Assembly (NCBI RefSeq): GCF_947499295.1
Contig: NZ_CANMNP010000014.1
Location: 62,001-126,000 of the forward strand
Length of the DNA stretch: 64,000 nucleotides
Source: an uncultured Roseibium sp.
GTDB lineage: Bacteria; Pseudomonadota; Alphaproteobacteria; Rhizobiales; Stappiaceae
Direction: 5' to 3'
In this document: one piece after another, positions 1 to 8,170 of the stretch
How positions within the stretch are numbered: position 1 is the first letter of the stretch
Layout: the number at the start of each line of letters is the position of its first letter
Notes under the pieces: generated by a model
The model's input: only the letters and a program-made list of their open reading frames with translations
Told to the model about the DNA's origin: nothing
Database searches by the model: none
Made by a program: the position numbers and the translations under genes

Positions 1-122
1 TCGTTGTAAATGATGGCGGTTCGCTCAGGGAAGATCGCCGCCGTCCTTTCGAGAAAGGAAAGCGGTGACAAGGGCACGTAGTTGGCTGCTTGCCTGGAGA
101 AGGCGTTGTAGTGCTCCTTCAT
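1..122 (-). CDS. dmdB: Acyl-CoA synthetase, DmdB-like, N-terminal fragment (cut by window edge)
   Basis: Only the first 40 codons are in the window; the gene runs off the left edge. The ATG at 122 follows the stop of the dmdA-like gene after a single base and has an AGGAG ribosome site inside the end of that gene, so the two are translationally coupled. The visible residues include NYVPLSPLSFLERTAAIFPE, the usual N-terminus of medium/long-chain acyl-CoA synthetases of the AMP-binding superfamily. Next to a DMSP demethylase the natural candidate is DmdB, which ligates CoA to 3-methylmercaptopropionate, the product of DmdA. The substrate is inferred from the neighbour; a general fatty acyl-CoA ligase cannot be excluded, because the catalytic motifs lie outside the window. 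Confidence 0.6.
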   Translation of the reverse strand, partial: MKEHYNAFSRQAANYVPLSPLSFLERTAAIFPERTAIIYN

Positions 123-123
123 C

Positions 124-1245
124 TCAGGGCTCCTGGTGAATAAACGGCTTTTCCCAGACTGTGGCGGTTCTCATACCGTGCGGGGTGTCGACCTGTACCT
201 TGGTTCCATCATCCCAATGCGTCATGCGCACCATGCCGAGCGCGACATTGGTCCGGTAATCCGGGGAATAGGCTGCCGAGCTCACCGTGCCGACCTGGCG
301 GCCGCCTGCAATTATCGGCCAGAGTTCATCGCACGGCGGCACTGGATCACCGTCAATGGCTACGCTGCGGATTTGTCGGACGGGCCCTTCCACGGCAACC
401 CGCAGCAGCGCATCCCTGCCGATGCAGCCGATTGCGTCCTTTGTCTGGCAGAACCGCCCCAACCCGCATTCATGGGGCGTGTTGTTTCGGGTCATGTCAT
501 TGCCATAGGACAGCAACTGGCCTTCGATCCGCTCAATCAGGTTCGGGCAACCAGCACGGACATCCATGTCTTCACCGGCCTCCATCAAGGCGTCCCAGAC
601 AGGTTCGCCGAGATCGAACCCTTCAACATAGAGTTCAAAGCCCCCCTGTTTTGAGTAGCCTGACCGGGCCAGAACCAGCCTCTGGCCCTCAAACTCGACA
701 TAGTCATAGTGAAAGAAACGAATGGAGCGGATCCGCTCTCCAAAGACACGCGCCACCAGGTCTTCGGCTTTCGGCCCCTGGATCGCAAGCGGAGCGACAT
801 CCGGTTCATCGACATCGACCTCCAGCCGGAAAGCATGAGCGAGGCCCTTTATCCAGAACAGAAGATCGCTATCCGCCACTGACACCCAAAACTTGTCTTC
901 GGCAAGTTTCGTCGTCACCGGGTCATTCAGCATGCCACCGGTTTCATCGACCATCGGCGTGTAGTAGCACCGCTCTTCAGTCATGCCGGACAGATCGCGC
1001 GGCGTCAGCATCTGAGCCAAACGTGCTGCGTCAGGCCCCCAAAGTTCCACCTGCCGCTCGCATGAAACATCCCAAAGCTGAACTTTGGATTTCAGGTGAC
1101 GATAGTCCGCTTCCACACTCTCAAACACCGTCGGCAAGAGCATATGGTTATAGACCGTGTATCCCTTGACACCGGCGGCCTGAACGCGGCGTGAAAACGG
1201 CGTCTTTCGGGTACGGCGGGAAACTGAAAGCGCGGGGACCTGCAT
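124..1245 (-). CDS. dmdA: DMSP demethylase DmdA-type, GcvT-fold aminomethyltransferase
   Basis: 373 residues from the ATG at 1245, which has an AAAGGAG ribosome site; a start at 1302 would overlap the upstream gene and add 19 unconserved residues. The family is the GcvT/DmdA tetrahydrofolate-dependent methyltransferases. Features I recognise from DmdA proteins are the N-terminal GVKGYTVYNHMLLPT block, WDVSCERQVE, RDLS, CYYTPMVD, NDPV, then AIQGPKAEDL, ARSGYSKQGGFELYVEG and GCPNLIERIEGQLLSYGND. DmdA moves a methyl group from dimethylsulfoniopropionate to tetrahydrofolate in the cytosol, giving methylmercaptopropionate. An acyl-CoA synthetase follows directly and a GntR regulator is divergent to the operon, which fits a DMSP demethylation operon. 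Paralogous GcvT-like proteins of other function exist, so the substrate rests on the motif match and context. Confidence 0.82.
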   Translation of the reverse strand: MQVPALSVSRRTRKTPFSRRVQAAGVKGYTVYNHMLLPTVFESVEADYRHLKSKVQLWDVSCERQVELWGPDAARLAQMLTPRDLSGMTEERCYYTPMVDETGGMLNDPVTTKLAEDKFWVSVADSDLLFWIKGLAHAFRLEVDVDEPDVAPLAIQGPKAEDLVARVFGERIRSIRFFHYDYVEFEGQRLVLARSGYSKQGGFELYVEGFDLGEPVWDALMEAGEDMDVRAGCPNLIERIEGQLLSYGNDMTRNNTPHECGLGRFCQTKDAIGCIGRDALLRVAVEGPVRQIRSVAIDGDPVPPCDELWPIIAGGRQVGTVSSAAYSPDYRTNVALGMVRMTHWDDGTKVQVDTPHGMRTATVWEKPFIHQEP

Positions 1246-1256
1246 TTCGATCTCCT

Positions 1257-1883
1257 TTATGCAGCCTGTTCGGCAGCCGGACCTGACCAGTCGATTTGGC
1301 AAATCTCAGCGCTGCGGCCGTCGAAATCCCAAACCCGACCATAGGCCCGCACGCGGCCCTGCGTTGCCGTGGCAACAGTGATATCCCGGCCCATCCAGTA
1401 TTCCGTGTTGGAAATAACGATGTCTTCATCAGGATTTGCACCCGGCACCGGCACGACTTCACCTTTGATGGCCTTGCCCACGACCAAACGGCGCGTCTTG
1501 CCCTCATTTGTGTAAGACACCGGCGCGCGCTCTGCTCCGAGAAACTCACTCACGAGCACCTTGAACAATCCGGTCGTCCCCCGGGCCTGGCCGGAGAAAA
1601 TCTTTACAAGACCTTCAAAGGCCGTATCACTCGCGCGTTCATCAATGAAAACCGCGGCCTTCCAGTTACCACGCGCCATCAGTCCGGGAATTTCAATCAG
1701 CAGCCCGATGTTCAGACCGGACAGATCTTCACCCTGATAGTGCCCTTCGTCGATGCGAATACCACCCCAGGTCTGACAGTACCCCTCGGTCGGCGGATGC
1801 TTTCCGAGCGACACCACGCACGGACAGAAAACCGTGCAGTTGCAGTTCAAGATCAATTCACCGCGAATGGCCCATCCGGACAT
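1257..1883 (-). CDS. DUF1326 family cysteine-rich protein
   Basis: 208 residues, ATG at 1883 with a GGGAG ribosome site. The N-terminus carries the family hallmark of paired cysteines (C14, C16, C20, C22) followed by a further cysteine at about 36 (GYCQTW). No signal peptide or membrane segment is visible, so it is probably cytosolic. The cysteine cluster looks like a metal site, but the function of DUF1326 is not established to my knowledge. It lies 10 bases after a DUF2182 membrane protein and 11 bases before the dmdA-like gene, on the same strand, so the four genes are likely one transcript. DUF1326 and DUF2182 genes are commonly neighbours, which suggests they act together. Confidence 0.75.
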   Translation of the reverse strand: MSGWAIRGELILNCNCTVFCPCVVSLGKHPPTEGYCQTWGGIRIDEGHYQGEDLSGLNIGLLIEIPGLMARGNWKAAVFIDERASDTAFEGLVKIFSGQARGTTGLFKVLVSEFLGAERAPVSYTNEGKTRRLVVGKAIKGEVVPVPGANPDEDIVISNTEYWMGRDITVATATQGRVRAYGRVWDFDGRSAEICQIDWSGPAAEQAA

Positions 1884-1893
1884 CAGTTTCTCC

Positions 1894-2691
1894 CTAGACT
1901 GATTGCGTTGTTACGAGGGGCAGGAGGACCACAGTCAGTCCCGCCAGAATTAGAAAAACACCAAGCGGCACGCTGACCCAGGAACCGATCTGCGGCAGTT
2001 TCTCCAGCGTCATCAGCACCATCGCAAGACCCATGAAGGCAAGGTTCATCGTGCCAGCGACAAACGCCAGCAGCATCAAGGCCCAGCAACATCCAAGGCA
2101 GACAGCCCCCAGCCTCAGGCCAAGCCAAAGGGCTCCTGATACGCCTGGTCTCCAATGGCCCATGAAAAACGTCAGCGGACTTTGGCAGGCTTTAAGGCAC
2201 GCCTCCTTGAGCGGGCTGAACTGATAAACGCCCGCCAGGATCAAGAGGCCACCATTGAAAAGAACCGAAGTCACCTGGCCAAAGGGATTGAGAAGACCAG
2301 CACTTGCCAGCCGCACTTGTACCAGGGCCGCCAAAACTGAAAATCCCAGCCAGACTGTTAGATAACCGCCAGCTAGAGCTGCAAAAGACCATGTGCCGGC
2401 AGCATCAGTATGGGTCAGATCGGAATAGGTACGAAGGGCCGGGAAAGCAGTCGGCGCCATCATCGCAAGTGCCATCAACGACCACATCACCACGGCCGAG
2501 CCGAGTCCGGCGTCAGCTGCAGATTGCGAACAAAGCGACAGCAATAATTCCGCAGCCGAGCCTTGCCAACTCAAAGCCGGATCAACGGCAGCCTGCATGG
2601 CGAACAGAACACTCCAGGCCAGCAGAATGCTCGCAAAAAACGTAAGCCATATTGCCTTGTGGCCGGGCAAAAGTCGGTCGATAGCCTTCAC
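1894..2691 (-). CDS. DUF2182 family predicted metal-binding integral membrane protein
   Basis: 265 residues, GTG start at 2691 chosen because a GGGAGGACAG ribosome site lies just upstream. About six to seven hydrophobic segments can be seen. Family signatures are the MMAPTAFPAL motif near residues 77-86, the YQFSPLKEACLKAC block near 156-169 and a CLGCCWALM helix near 198-206. The family is described as metal-binding on the basis of these conserved residues; no reaction is known. It is the first gene of the operon leading into the DUF1326, dmdA and acyl-CoA synthetase genes. Its role there is unknown; metal supply, or membrane handling of a sulfur compound, are only guesses. Confidence 0.75.
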   Translation of the reverse strand: MKAIDRLLPGHKAIWLTFFASILLAWSVLFAMQAAVDPALSWQGSAAELLLSLCSQSAADAGLGSAVVMWSLMALAMMAPTAFPALRTYSDLTHTDAAGTWSFAALAGGYLTVWLGFSVLAALVQVRLASAGLLNPFGQVTSVLFNGGLLILAGVYQFSPLKEACLKACQSPLTFFMGHWRPGVSGALWLGLRLGAVCLGCCWALMLLAFVAGTMNLAFMGLAMVLMTLEKLPQIGSWVSVPLGVFLILAGLTVVLLPLVTTQSV

Positions 2692-2742
2692 CCTGTCCTC
2701 CCAGACTTGATTGCGCTTACGCTGCTCCTCGTGAATTGAAAA

Positions 2743-2784
2743 GTCAAACTTTTAATTGTCTGACATTTGTTTTTTCCGTTTGAC
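2743..2784. promoter_or_regulatory. Candidate operator of the divergent GntR regulator
   Basis: The divergent intergenic region holds GTCAAAC (2743-2749) and its inverted copy GTTTGAC (2778-2784). Between them is TTGTCTGACA (2756-2765), which contains the GTnnnAC core typical of FadR-subfamily GntR operators. Its position between the two divergent genes fits control of both transcripts. Binding is inferred from pattern and location only. Confidence 0.4.
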
Positions 2785-2846
2785 CCTCGAGTCAGAGGCC
2801 ATTAGGTTGATCGCGATGAAATTGAACTGCATGGCGGGAGGGCTCA

Positions 2847-3578
2847 TTGGCGATTGAATTTAATACGATTCAGAAGGAAGGACTCTCGGTCCAGATCGCC
2901 AATGCCATCCGAAATGCTATTCTCGAAGGACGCCTCGCCGGAGAGGAACGCCTCCCCAGCGAAGCTGAATTGTCGGAGCGCTTCGGCGTCTCACGCTCGA
3001 CAGTTCGCGAAGCGCTGAAAAGGCTGGCCGCCCAAAACCTGATCCGCAGTGAACGCGGTTCTTCCGGCGGTGCTTTCGTCAACCGCATGACCTGGGACGA
3101 AGCCAAGGCCAATCTCGTGACGACCACACGCCTGCTGATCGGCATGAACGAAATTCCGTTTGAAGATGCGATTGAATCCCGGTTCGCGCTGGAAATGGCG
3201 GCGCTGCCGATGGCGGCCCTAAATCGAACCGAAGAACAGCTTGAGGCGCTCGAAACAGAGATTGCCCGCCAACGGAATCCAGAGACAAGCGACGAAGACT
3301 TCTGCGCTTCTGATGTCAGCTTTCACTCAGTTGTCGCCGATGCCACTGACAGCCCATTGCTCGCGTTTCAACTATCTTCGGCTTTTGAAGCCATGCAGCC
3401 GCTTATGAACATGCTGGTCTATCGACTGCGCGACCGCCAGCGCATCGCCGAAATTCATGAAGCGATGCTCGCCGCACTGAAAGCCGGCGACAGTGACGTG
3501 GCGTCGGCTCAGCTCGAATCTTTGTCTGCCTATACCCGCGAACTTGCCGCTCAGCGTCGCAAGCCAATCGGCAACTGA
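2847..3578 (+). CDS. GntR family transcriptional regulator, FadR/FCD subfamily
   Basis: 243 residues. The start is a TTG at 2847 preceded by a GGGAGGG ribosome site five bases upstream; no in-frame ATG fits. Residues 1-75 form the GntR winged helix (LPSEAELSERFGVSRSTVREALKRL), and the rest is an all-helical FCD effector domain with a FHSVVADATDSPLL segment that would contribute a metal/acid ligand site. It is divergent from the DUF2182-DUF1326-dmdA-acyl-CoA synthetase operon and converges on rhaI nine bases downstream. The likely role is repression of the DMSP operon, with an acid or CoA thioester as ligand. DMSP demethylation operons of roseobacters are known to have GntR regulators, but orthology was not tested. 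Confidence 0.8.
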   Translation: MAIEFNTIQKEGLSVQIANAIRNAILEGRLAGEERLPSEAELSERFGVSRSTVREALKRLAAQNLIRSERGSSGGAFVNRMTWDEAKANLVTTTRLLIGMNEIPFEDAIESRFALEMAALPMAALNRTEEQLEALETEIARQRNPETSDEDFCASDVSFHSVVADATDSPLLAFQLSSAFEAMQPLMNMLVYRLRDRQRIAEIHEAMLAALKAGDSDVASAQLESLSAYTRELAAQRRKPIGN

Positions 3579-3587
3579 CTGACGGCT

Positions 3588-4871
3588 TCAGACAATTCCA
3601 CCACCTGCACCGGTCGCTTCCGGCCGTATCTCAGCGACCTTGTTCCGGTACCCGGAGGCGCGGTAGGCCGAAACCGGGTCGATAACCCCCCCATTTTCAA
3701 ACCGAGCCATGGCAAGAATGGGTTCAACATCAGTTCGGAAGGCCCGCTTCAGCGTCGCTGAGGCCATCAGGGCATCGTTGTCCTGCTGATAATCACGCAG
3801 CGCCAGTCTGTCGACGAGCAGTGCCTGCGCATAGGCACGTTGAACTTCCATCGCGCTCACCATGAGGCTTTCGATCGGGTCGGTCACGTTGTGCGACTGG
3901 TCAAGCATATGCGCAGGATCGAAACCTTCGACACTGTGCGTCTCCGCATCGACCAGCTCGTTGAAGACCAGAAACAACCGATAAGGATCGATCGAACCGG
4001 TATCCAGATCGTCATCACCATATTTGCTGTCGTTGAAGTGGAACCCGCCCAGTTTGCCGAATTGTACAAGACGCGCGACGATCATCTCGATGTTGACGTT
4101 CGGCGCATGATGTCCGAGATCAACGAGGCAAAAGGCCTTGTCTCCAAGCTCCTTTGCAATGAGGTAATTGGTGCCCCAGTCCTGCACGACAGTCGAATAG
4201 AAAGCAGGTTCGAAAATCTTGTGCTCCGTGAAAAGTCGCCAGTTTTCGGGCAACTCCGCGTAAATTGCTTTCGCTGAGTCCAGATATCTCTCGAACTGCC
4301 GGACAAAGTGGGTCTGACCCGGGAAATTGGACCCGTCTCCAACCCAGATCGTCAGCGCCGCTGAGCCTATGGCTGTGCCGATCTCGATGCACTCCAGATT
4401 ATGATCAATCGCCTGCTGCCGCGTCGCGGCGTCGGTATGCGTCAGAGACCCGTATTTATAGGAATGCGTTTGCCCCGGCTGGTCCTGAAAGGTGTTGGAA
4501 TTCATCGCATCGAACCCAAGACGGAGCGAAGCCGCCTTCGCTTTCAGATCTGCCGGATCCGCCTTGTCCCAGGGAATGTGAAGAGAAACCGAGGGCGTCG
4601 CGCGGGTCAGCTGCTGGATAACCGCGCAATCCTCAAGCTTGTCGAATATGTGCCGGGGCTCACCTTTGCCGGGGAAACGCGCAAATCGTGTACCGCCAGT
4701 GCCAACCCCCCAGGAAGGGATGGCGACACCGTAATCGGAAACCCTGGCTATGATACTGTCAATCGCAATGCCGCGACGGTCCAGCTGTTCACCCAGAGTT
4801 TCATAGTCGCGTTTCAAGGCGGTCAAACCCGCTTCGTTTTCCTGCACGATCACTGATTTGTCGATCATCAT
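3588..4871 (-). CDS. rhaI: L-rhamnose isomerase, rhizobial type
   Basis: 427 residues from the ATG pair at 4871, which has an AGGAAAGG site at good spacing; the longer reading frame to 4946 lacks one. It is a xylose-isomerase-like TIM barrel. Probable metal ligands are in FTEHKIFEPAF, CLVDLGHHAPN and GGFHFNDSKYGDDD. It converts L-rhamnose to L-rhamnulose in the cytosol, the first step of the pathway. The gene follows rhaD on the same strand, 150 bases downstream, giving the rhaDI order known from Rhizobium. This type is unrelated in sequence to the enterobacterial RhaA form in most of its length. Confidence 0.9.
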   Translation of the reverse strand: MMIDKSVIVQENEAGLTALKRDYETLGEQLDRRGIAIDSIIARVSDYGVAIPSWGVGTGGTRFARFPGKGEPRHIFDKLEDCAVIQQLTRATPSVSLHIPWDKADPADLKAKAASLRLGFDAMNSNTFQDQPGQTHSYKYGSLTHTDAATRQQAIDHNLECIEIGTAIGSAALTIWVGDGSNFPGQTHFVRQFERYLDSAKAIYAELPENWRLFTEHKIFEPAFYSTVVQDWGTNYLIAKELGDKAFCLVDLGHHAPNVNIEMIVARLVQFGKLGGFHFNDSKYGDDDLDTGSIDPYRLFLVFNELVDAETHSVEGFDPAHMLDQSHNVTDPIESLMVSAMEVQRAYAQALLVDRLALRDYQQDNDALMASATLKRAFRTDVEPILAMARFENGGVIDPVSAYRASGYRNKVAEIRPEATGAGGGIV

Positions 4872-5021
4872 CTTGAAGATCCTTTCCTGACCCATCTCGC
4901 CAATTCGTGACCAAGCGGTCCGGCGTGCTCGAAAGGGGTGAAACACTTTCTGAACGTGGGTTCAACCTTGAGGACTTCGCCCAGCTCGAAACCGTGAGCA
5001 GTGCGACATCCGGGTTAGATG

Positions 5022-7124
5022 CTAGCGCGTAAATGCCTGCACATTCCCGGCATCGACATTGATGATGTTGCCGGTCGATTTTGACGAAACGTCGGAAGCA
5101 AAGAAATAGCTCGCTTCAGCGATATCTTCCGGCAGAACGGATCGCTTCAGCAGGGATCGCTGACGATAGTGTTCTTCCAGCTCGGATGTGTCTTTGCCAT
5201 AGGCTTCCGCCCGTTCCTTCAGCCAGTTTCCGGACCAGATCTTGGACCCGCGAAGCACTGCATCCGGGTTGACCACATTGACGCGGATACCTTCAGGCGC
5301 TCCTTCAAGTGCCAAACACCTGGCAAGATGCAGCTCTGACGCCTTCGCCGTACAATAGGCGCTGGCGCCCGGTGAAGCCGCCAGTCCGTTTTTCGATCCG
5401 ATGAAAACGATGGAACCGCCAAGCCCTTGTGTCTTGAGCACCTGGAATGCCGCGCGCGACACAAGGAAATAGCCGGTCGACAGGATGGAATGGTTCCGGT
5501 TCCAGAGTTCCAGTGTCGTTTCCTCTATCGGTGCGGAAGAGGCAATGCCAGCGTTCGACACAAGGATGTCGACGCCGCCGAATTCCATCGCGGCACGCGA
5601 GAAACTTTCCGCAACCGCGTCTTCACTCGTGACGTCCATCGCGACAGCCCGGACGACATCCTTTGAGTAGCGCCCGCTCAGATTTGACGCGGCTGCCGCA
5701 AGGGCGTCCGCGTCGATATCGGCAAGGACGACACAGGCGCCTTCGCGCAAAAACCGCTCTGCGGTTGCCGACCCGATACCGCCAGCTCCGCCGGTCACCA
5801 GCGCGACCCGTCCCGCCAGGCTTTTCGGCTTTGGCATACGTTGCAGCTTCGCCTCTTCGAGCAACCAGTACTCAATGTCGAAGGCTTCCTGCTCCGGCAG
5901 TCCGCAATAGGTCGAAACGCTGGAAGCACCTCGCATGACGTTTATGGCATTGGTGTAGAATTCACCTGAAATTCGAGCGGTTGCCTTGTCCTTGGCAAAG
6001 GTGATCATTCCGACACCCGGCACCAGATAAACGACGGCGTTCGGATCCCGAAGCGCCGGACTGTTGTCATGTTTACAACGCGCATAGTAGGCAGCGTATT
6101 CGTCACGATAGGTTTCCACCGCCTGACCCAGACCGGAGAGTGTTGCCTGAATGTCTGGATCGGCTGGATCGAAATCGACAACGAGCGGCCTGATTTTCGT
6201 GCGCAGGAAATGGTCCGGGCAACTGGTCCCCAGCGCTGCCAGGGCTTCCATGTCATTGGAGTTGACGAATTCCAGGACTGCATCGCTGTCATCGAAATGT
6301 CCGACCATATGCTGATTGCCGGAGACCATGCCCCGAATTGCCGGCATGAGCCGGGCGGCAATACTCCGCCTCTCGACCGGTGACAGAGCAGTGCACCTGA
6401 CACCCCCGAAGGCATCCTTGCCCGCAATTTTATCCTCGAACCAGCCTATGGCCTTGTTGATGATTTCCAACGTTGTTTCGTAGCACTCCTTGGCGGTGTC
6501 CGCCCAGGTAAACAATCCATGGCTTTCAAGCACAACGCCCCGCGCCTGCGGGTTCGCCTCGCAATATTTTTCGAGCCACAGTCCCAACTCGTATCCAGGT
6601 CGTTTCCAGGGCAGCCAACCGATATCGTCTCCAAAAATGTCCCGCGTAATTTGCTTGCTGTCAGCCGCCGCTGCGATTGCGATGACCGCATCCGGGTGCA
6701 TGTGATCAACGTGCGGTTTTGGAACATAGGCATGAAGGGGCGTGTCGATAGATGCCGCACGCGGGTTGAGGTTGAATGTGCAGTGCGGCAAGTAGCCGAC
6801 CATCTCATCTTCAAACTCAACTCCGCGATAGAGGCTCTTCAATGCGCGCAGCTTTTCCATGTAAAGCGTCGCAAAACCGTCCATCTTGATGGTGCCGACG
6901 TCACCTCCCGAGCCTTTCACCCAGAGGACCTCAACCTCATCGCCTGCAAGTGGATCCTTTTGAAGAACTTTCGCGGAGGTGTTGCCGCCACCATAGTTGG
7001 TAATGCGCTTGTCTGATCCAAGAAGATTGGAACGGTAAAGAAGAAGTTCAGGCTCGCTCATGCCCGACGCCCTTTGATCGTCCCACAGATTTTCCAGCCG
7101 GGACCCGGCGGCCGAATTCAACAT
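5022..7124 (-). CDS. rhaD: Bifunctional rhamnulose-1-phosphate aldolase / short-chain dehydrogenase
   Basis: 700 residues, ATG at 7124 with a GGGAGGA ribosome site. The N-terminal ~430 residues are a class II aldolase domain with histidine-rich metal motifs (HVDHMHPDA, ESHGLFTWAD). The C-terminal ~270 residues are a short-chain dehydrogenase with a Rossmann glycine motif (VTGGAGGIGSA) and the YCTAKAS catalytic tyrosine and lysine. The fusion splits rhamnulose-1-phosphate to dihydroxyacetone phosphate and L-lactaldehyde and then oxidises lactaldehyde to lactate with NAD. It is the first gene of the leftward rha operon and shares a promoter region with rhaR. The length matches the fused RhaD of Rhizobium. 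Confidence 0.93.
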   Translation of the reverse strand: MLNSAAGSRLENLWDDQRASGMSEPELLLYRSNLLGSDKRITNYGGGNTSAKVLQKDPLAGDEVEVLWVKGSGGDVGTIKMDGFATLYMEKLRALKSLYRGVEFEDEMVGYLPHCTFNLNPRAASIDTPLHAYVPKPHVDHMHPDAVIAIAAAADSKQITRDIFGDDIGWLPWKRPGYELGLWLEKYCEANPQARGVVLESHGLFTWADTAKECYETTLEIINKAIGWFEDKIAGKDAFGGVRCTALSPVERRSIAARLMPAIRGMVSGNQHMVGHFDDSDAVLEFVNSNDMEALAALGTSCPDHFLRTKIRPLVVDFDPADPDIQATLSGLGQAVETYRDEYAAYYARCKHDNSPALRDPNAVVYLVPGVGMITFAKDKATARISGEFYTNAINVMRGASSVSTYCGLPEQEAFDIEYWLLEEAKLQRMPKPKSLAGRVALVTGGAGGIGSATAERFLREGACVVLADIDADALAAAASNLSGRYSKDVVRAVAMDVTSEDAVAESFSRAAMEFGGVDILVSNAGIASSAPIEETTLELWNRNHSILSTGYFLVSRAAFQVLKTQGLGGSIVFIGSKNGLAASPGASAYCTAKASELHLARCLALEGAPEGIRVNVVNPDAVLRGSKIWSGNWLKERAEAYGKDTSELEEHYRQRSLLKRSVLPEDIAEASYFFASDVSSKSTGNIINVDAGNVQAFTR

Positions 7125-7193
7125 GGTGTCCTCCCAGAATGCGCCTGACAGCGGTCGTTTGTTTGGCTAGACACTCGCTTGATCAGAATTGAA

Positions 7194-7266
7194 TGTCAAT
7201 CAAAAACAATCATCTTCAATCATATTGCACTGCAAAATGATCATTATTGATCTTTTTTGATTGACA
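7194..7266. promoter_or_regulatory. rhaD/rhaR divergent control region with 13-bp inverted repeat
   Basis: The AT-rich gap between rhaD and rhaR holds a perfect inverted repeat: TGTCAATCAAAAA at 7194-7206 and its reverse complement at 7254-7266. Between and beside the arms lie further TGATT/AATCA-type copies, including a central AATGATCATT palindrome. Repeated short motifs over a long divergent gap are typical of DeoR-family regulators, which bind as oligomers. RhaR is the obvious candidate. Binding is inferred. Confidence 0.55.
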
Positions 7267-7309
7267 GTGACTGATAATGATGAAAACGTTTGATTAACGG
7301 GAGGACTAC

Positions 7310-8116
7310 ATGCACGAGAAAGAACGCCACAGGATCATCTTGTCCGCTGTCCAGGATCGGCCTGTTGTCACGGTCCAGGAATTGGTGGCGTTGACGGATT
7401 CCTCCGAAGCAACCATTCGCCGCGACATTGCTCAGCTGCATGTGCAAAAGAAACTGCGCCGTGTGCGTGGCGGTGCGGAATCCATCCACCCACCACAGTT
7501 TGTCGGCTTGGCGGGACGGCCCTTCAGCGTCAATGAAACGATCAATATCGCGCAAAAACGCGCAATCGCTCAAAAAGCGGTTGAACTCTGCGAAGACGGC
7601 GACGCGATCATCATCAATGGCGGCACCACAACGTTCCAGATGGTCCATCCTCTGGCGACAAAGCGGATGCAGGTGTTCACCAACTCCTTCCCGATCGCCG
7701 AACATCTCCTCAAGAACTCCAAGAACACGATCATGCTGTCCGGAGGCGTGATCTACCGGGAGCAAAACATCATCTTGAGCCCCTTCGACAATGACGTGAC
7801 GCGGAATTTCTATGCAAAGCGGATGTTCATGGGCGCGCAGGGCCTCGGCCCTCTCGGTCTGATGGAAGCCGATCCGCTTCTTATCCAGGCAGAACAGAAA
7901 CTGATCGGTCAGGCGGACGAGTTGGTCGTGCTTGTGGATTCGTCGAAATTCAGCGCGCGGTCCAGCCTGATCCTGTGTGCCCTGGAAAGGATCTCAACCG
8001 TGATCACGGACGACGGCATTCCGGACAACGCGGCCAAAATGCTGGAACAGGCCGACATCAATCTGATCGTGGCATCGGTAAACGCCACACAGAGCAAGGC
8101 GACCTCAAGCGGGTAG
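7310..8116 (+). CDS. rhaR: DeoR family regulator of rhamnose catabolism
   Basis: 268 residues, ATG at 7310 with a GGGAGGA site. The N-terminal 60 residues are a DeoR winged helix (LVALTDSSEATIRRDIAQL). The remainder is the sugar-phosphate-isomerase-like ligand domain (IIINGGTTTFQM, MFMGAQGL, LVDSSKF). It heads the rightward rha genes, in the same position as the regulator of the R. leguminosarum rhamnose locus. It probably senses a pathway phosphate intermediate and controls both divergent promoters. Confidence 0.9.
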   Translation: MHEKERHRIILSAVQDRPVVTVQELVALTDSSEATIRRDIAQLHVQKKLRRVRGGAESIHPPQFVGLAGRPFSVNETINIAQKRAIAQKAVELCEDGDAIIINGGTTTFQMVHPLATKRMQVFTNSFPIAEHLLKNSKNTIMLSGGVIYREQNIILSPFDNDVTRNFYAKRMFMGAQGLGPLGLMEADPLLIQAEQKLIGQADELVVLVDSSKFSARSSLILCALERISTVITDDGIPDNAAKMLEQADINLIVASVNATQSKATSSG

Positions 8117-8170
8117 CCGGCATTCTGCCGGAACGCTCAACGGCCCGGCAGTTCATATAGGGAGGAAGCA

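Noticed and set aside
432..1169. 245-codon open frame antisense to dmdA
   Set aside because: Arginine/serine/proline-rich shadow of a conserved gene.
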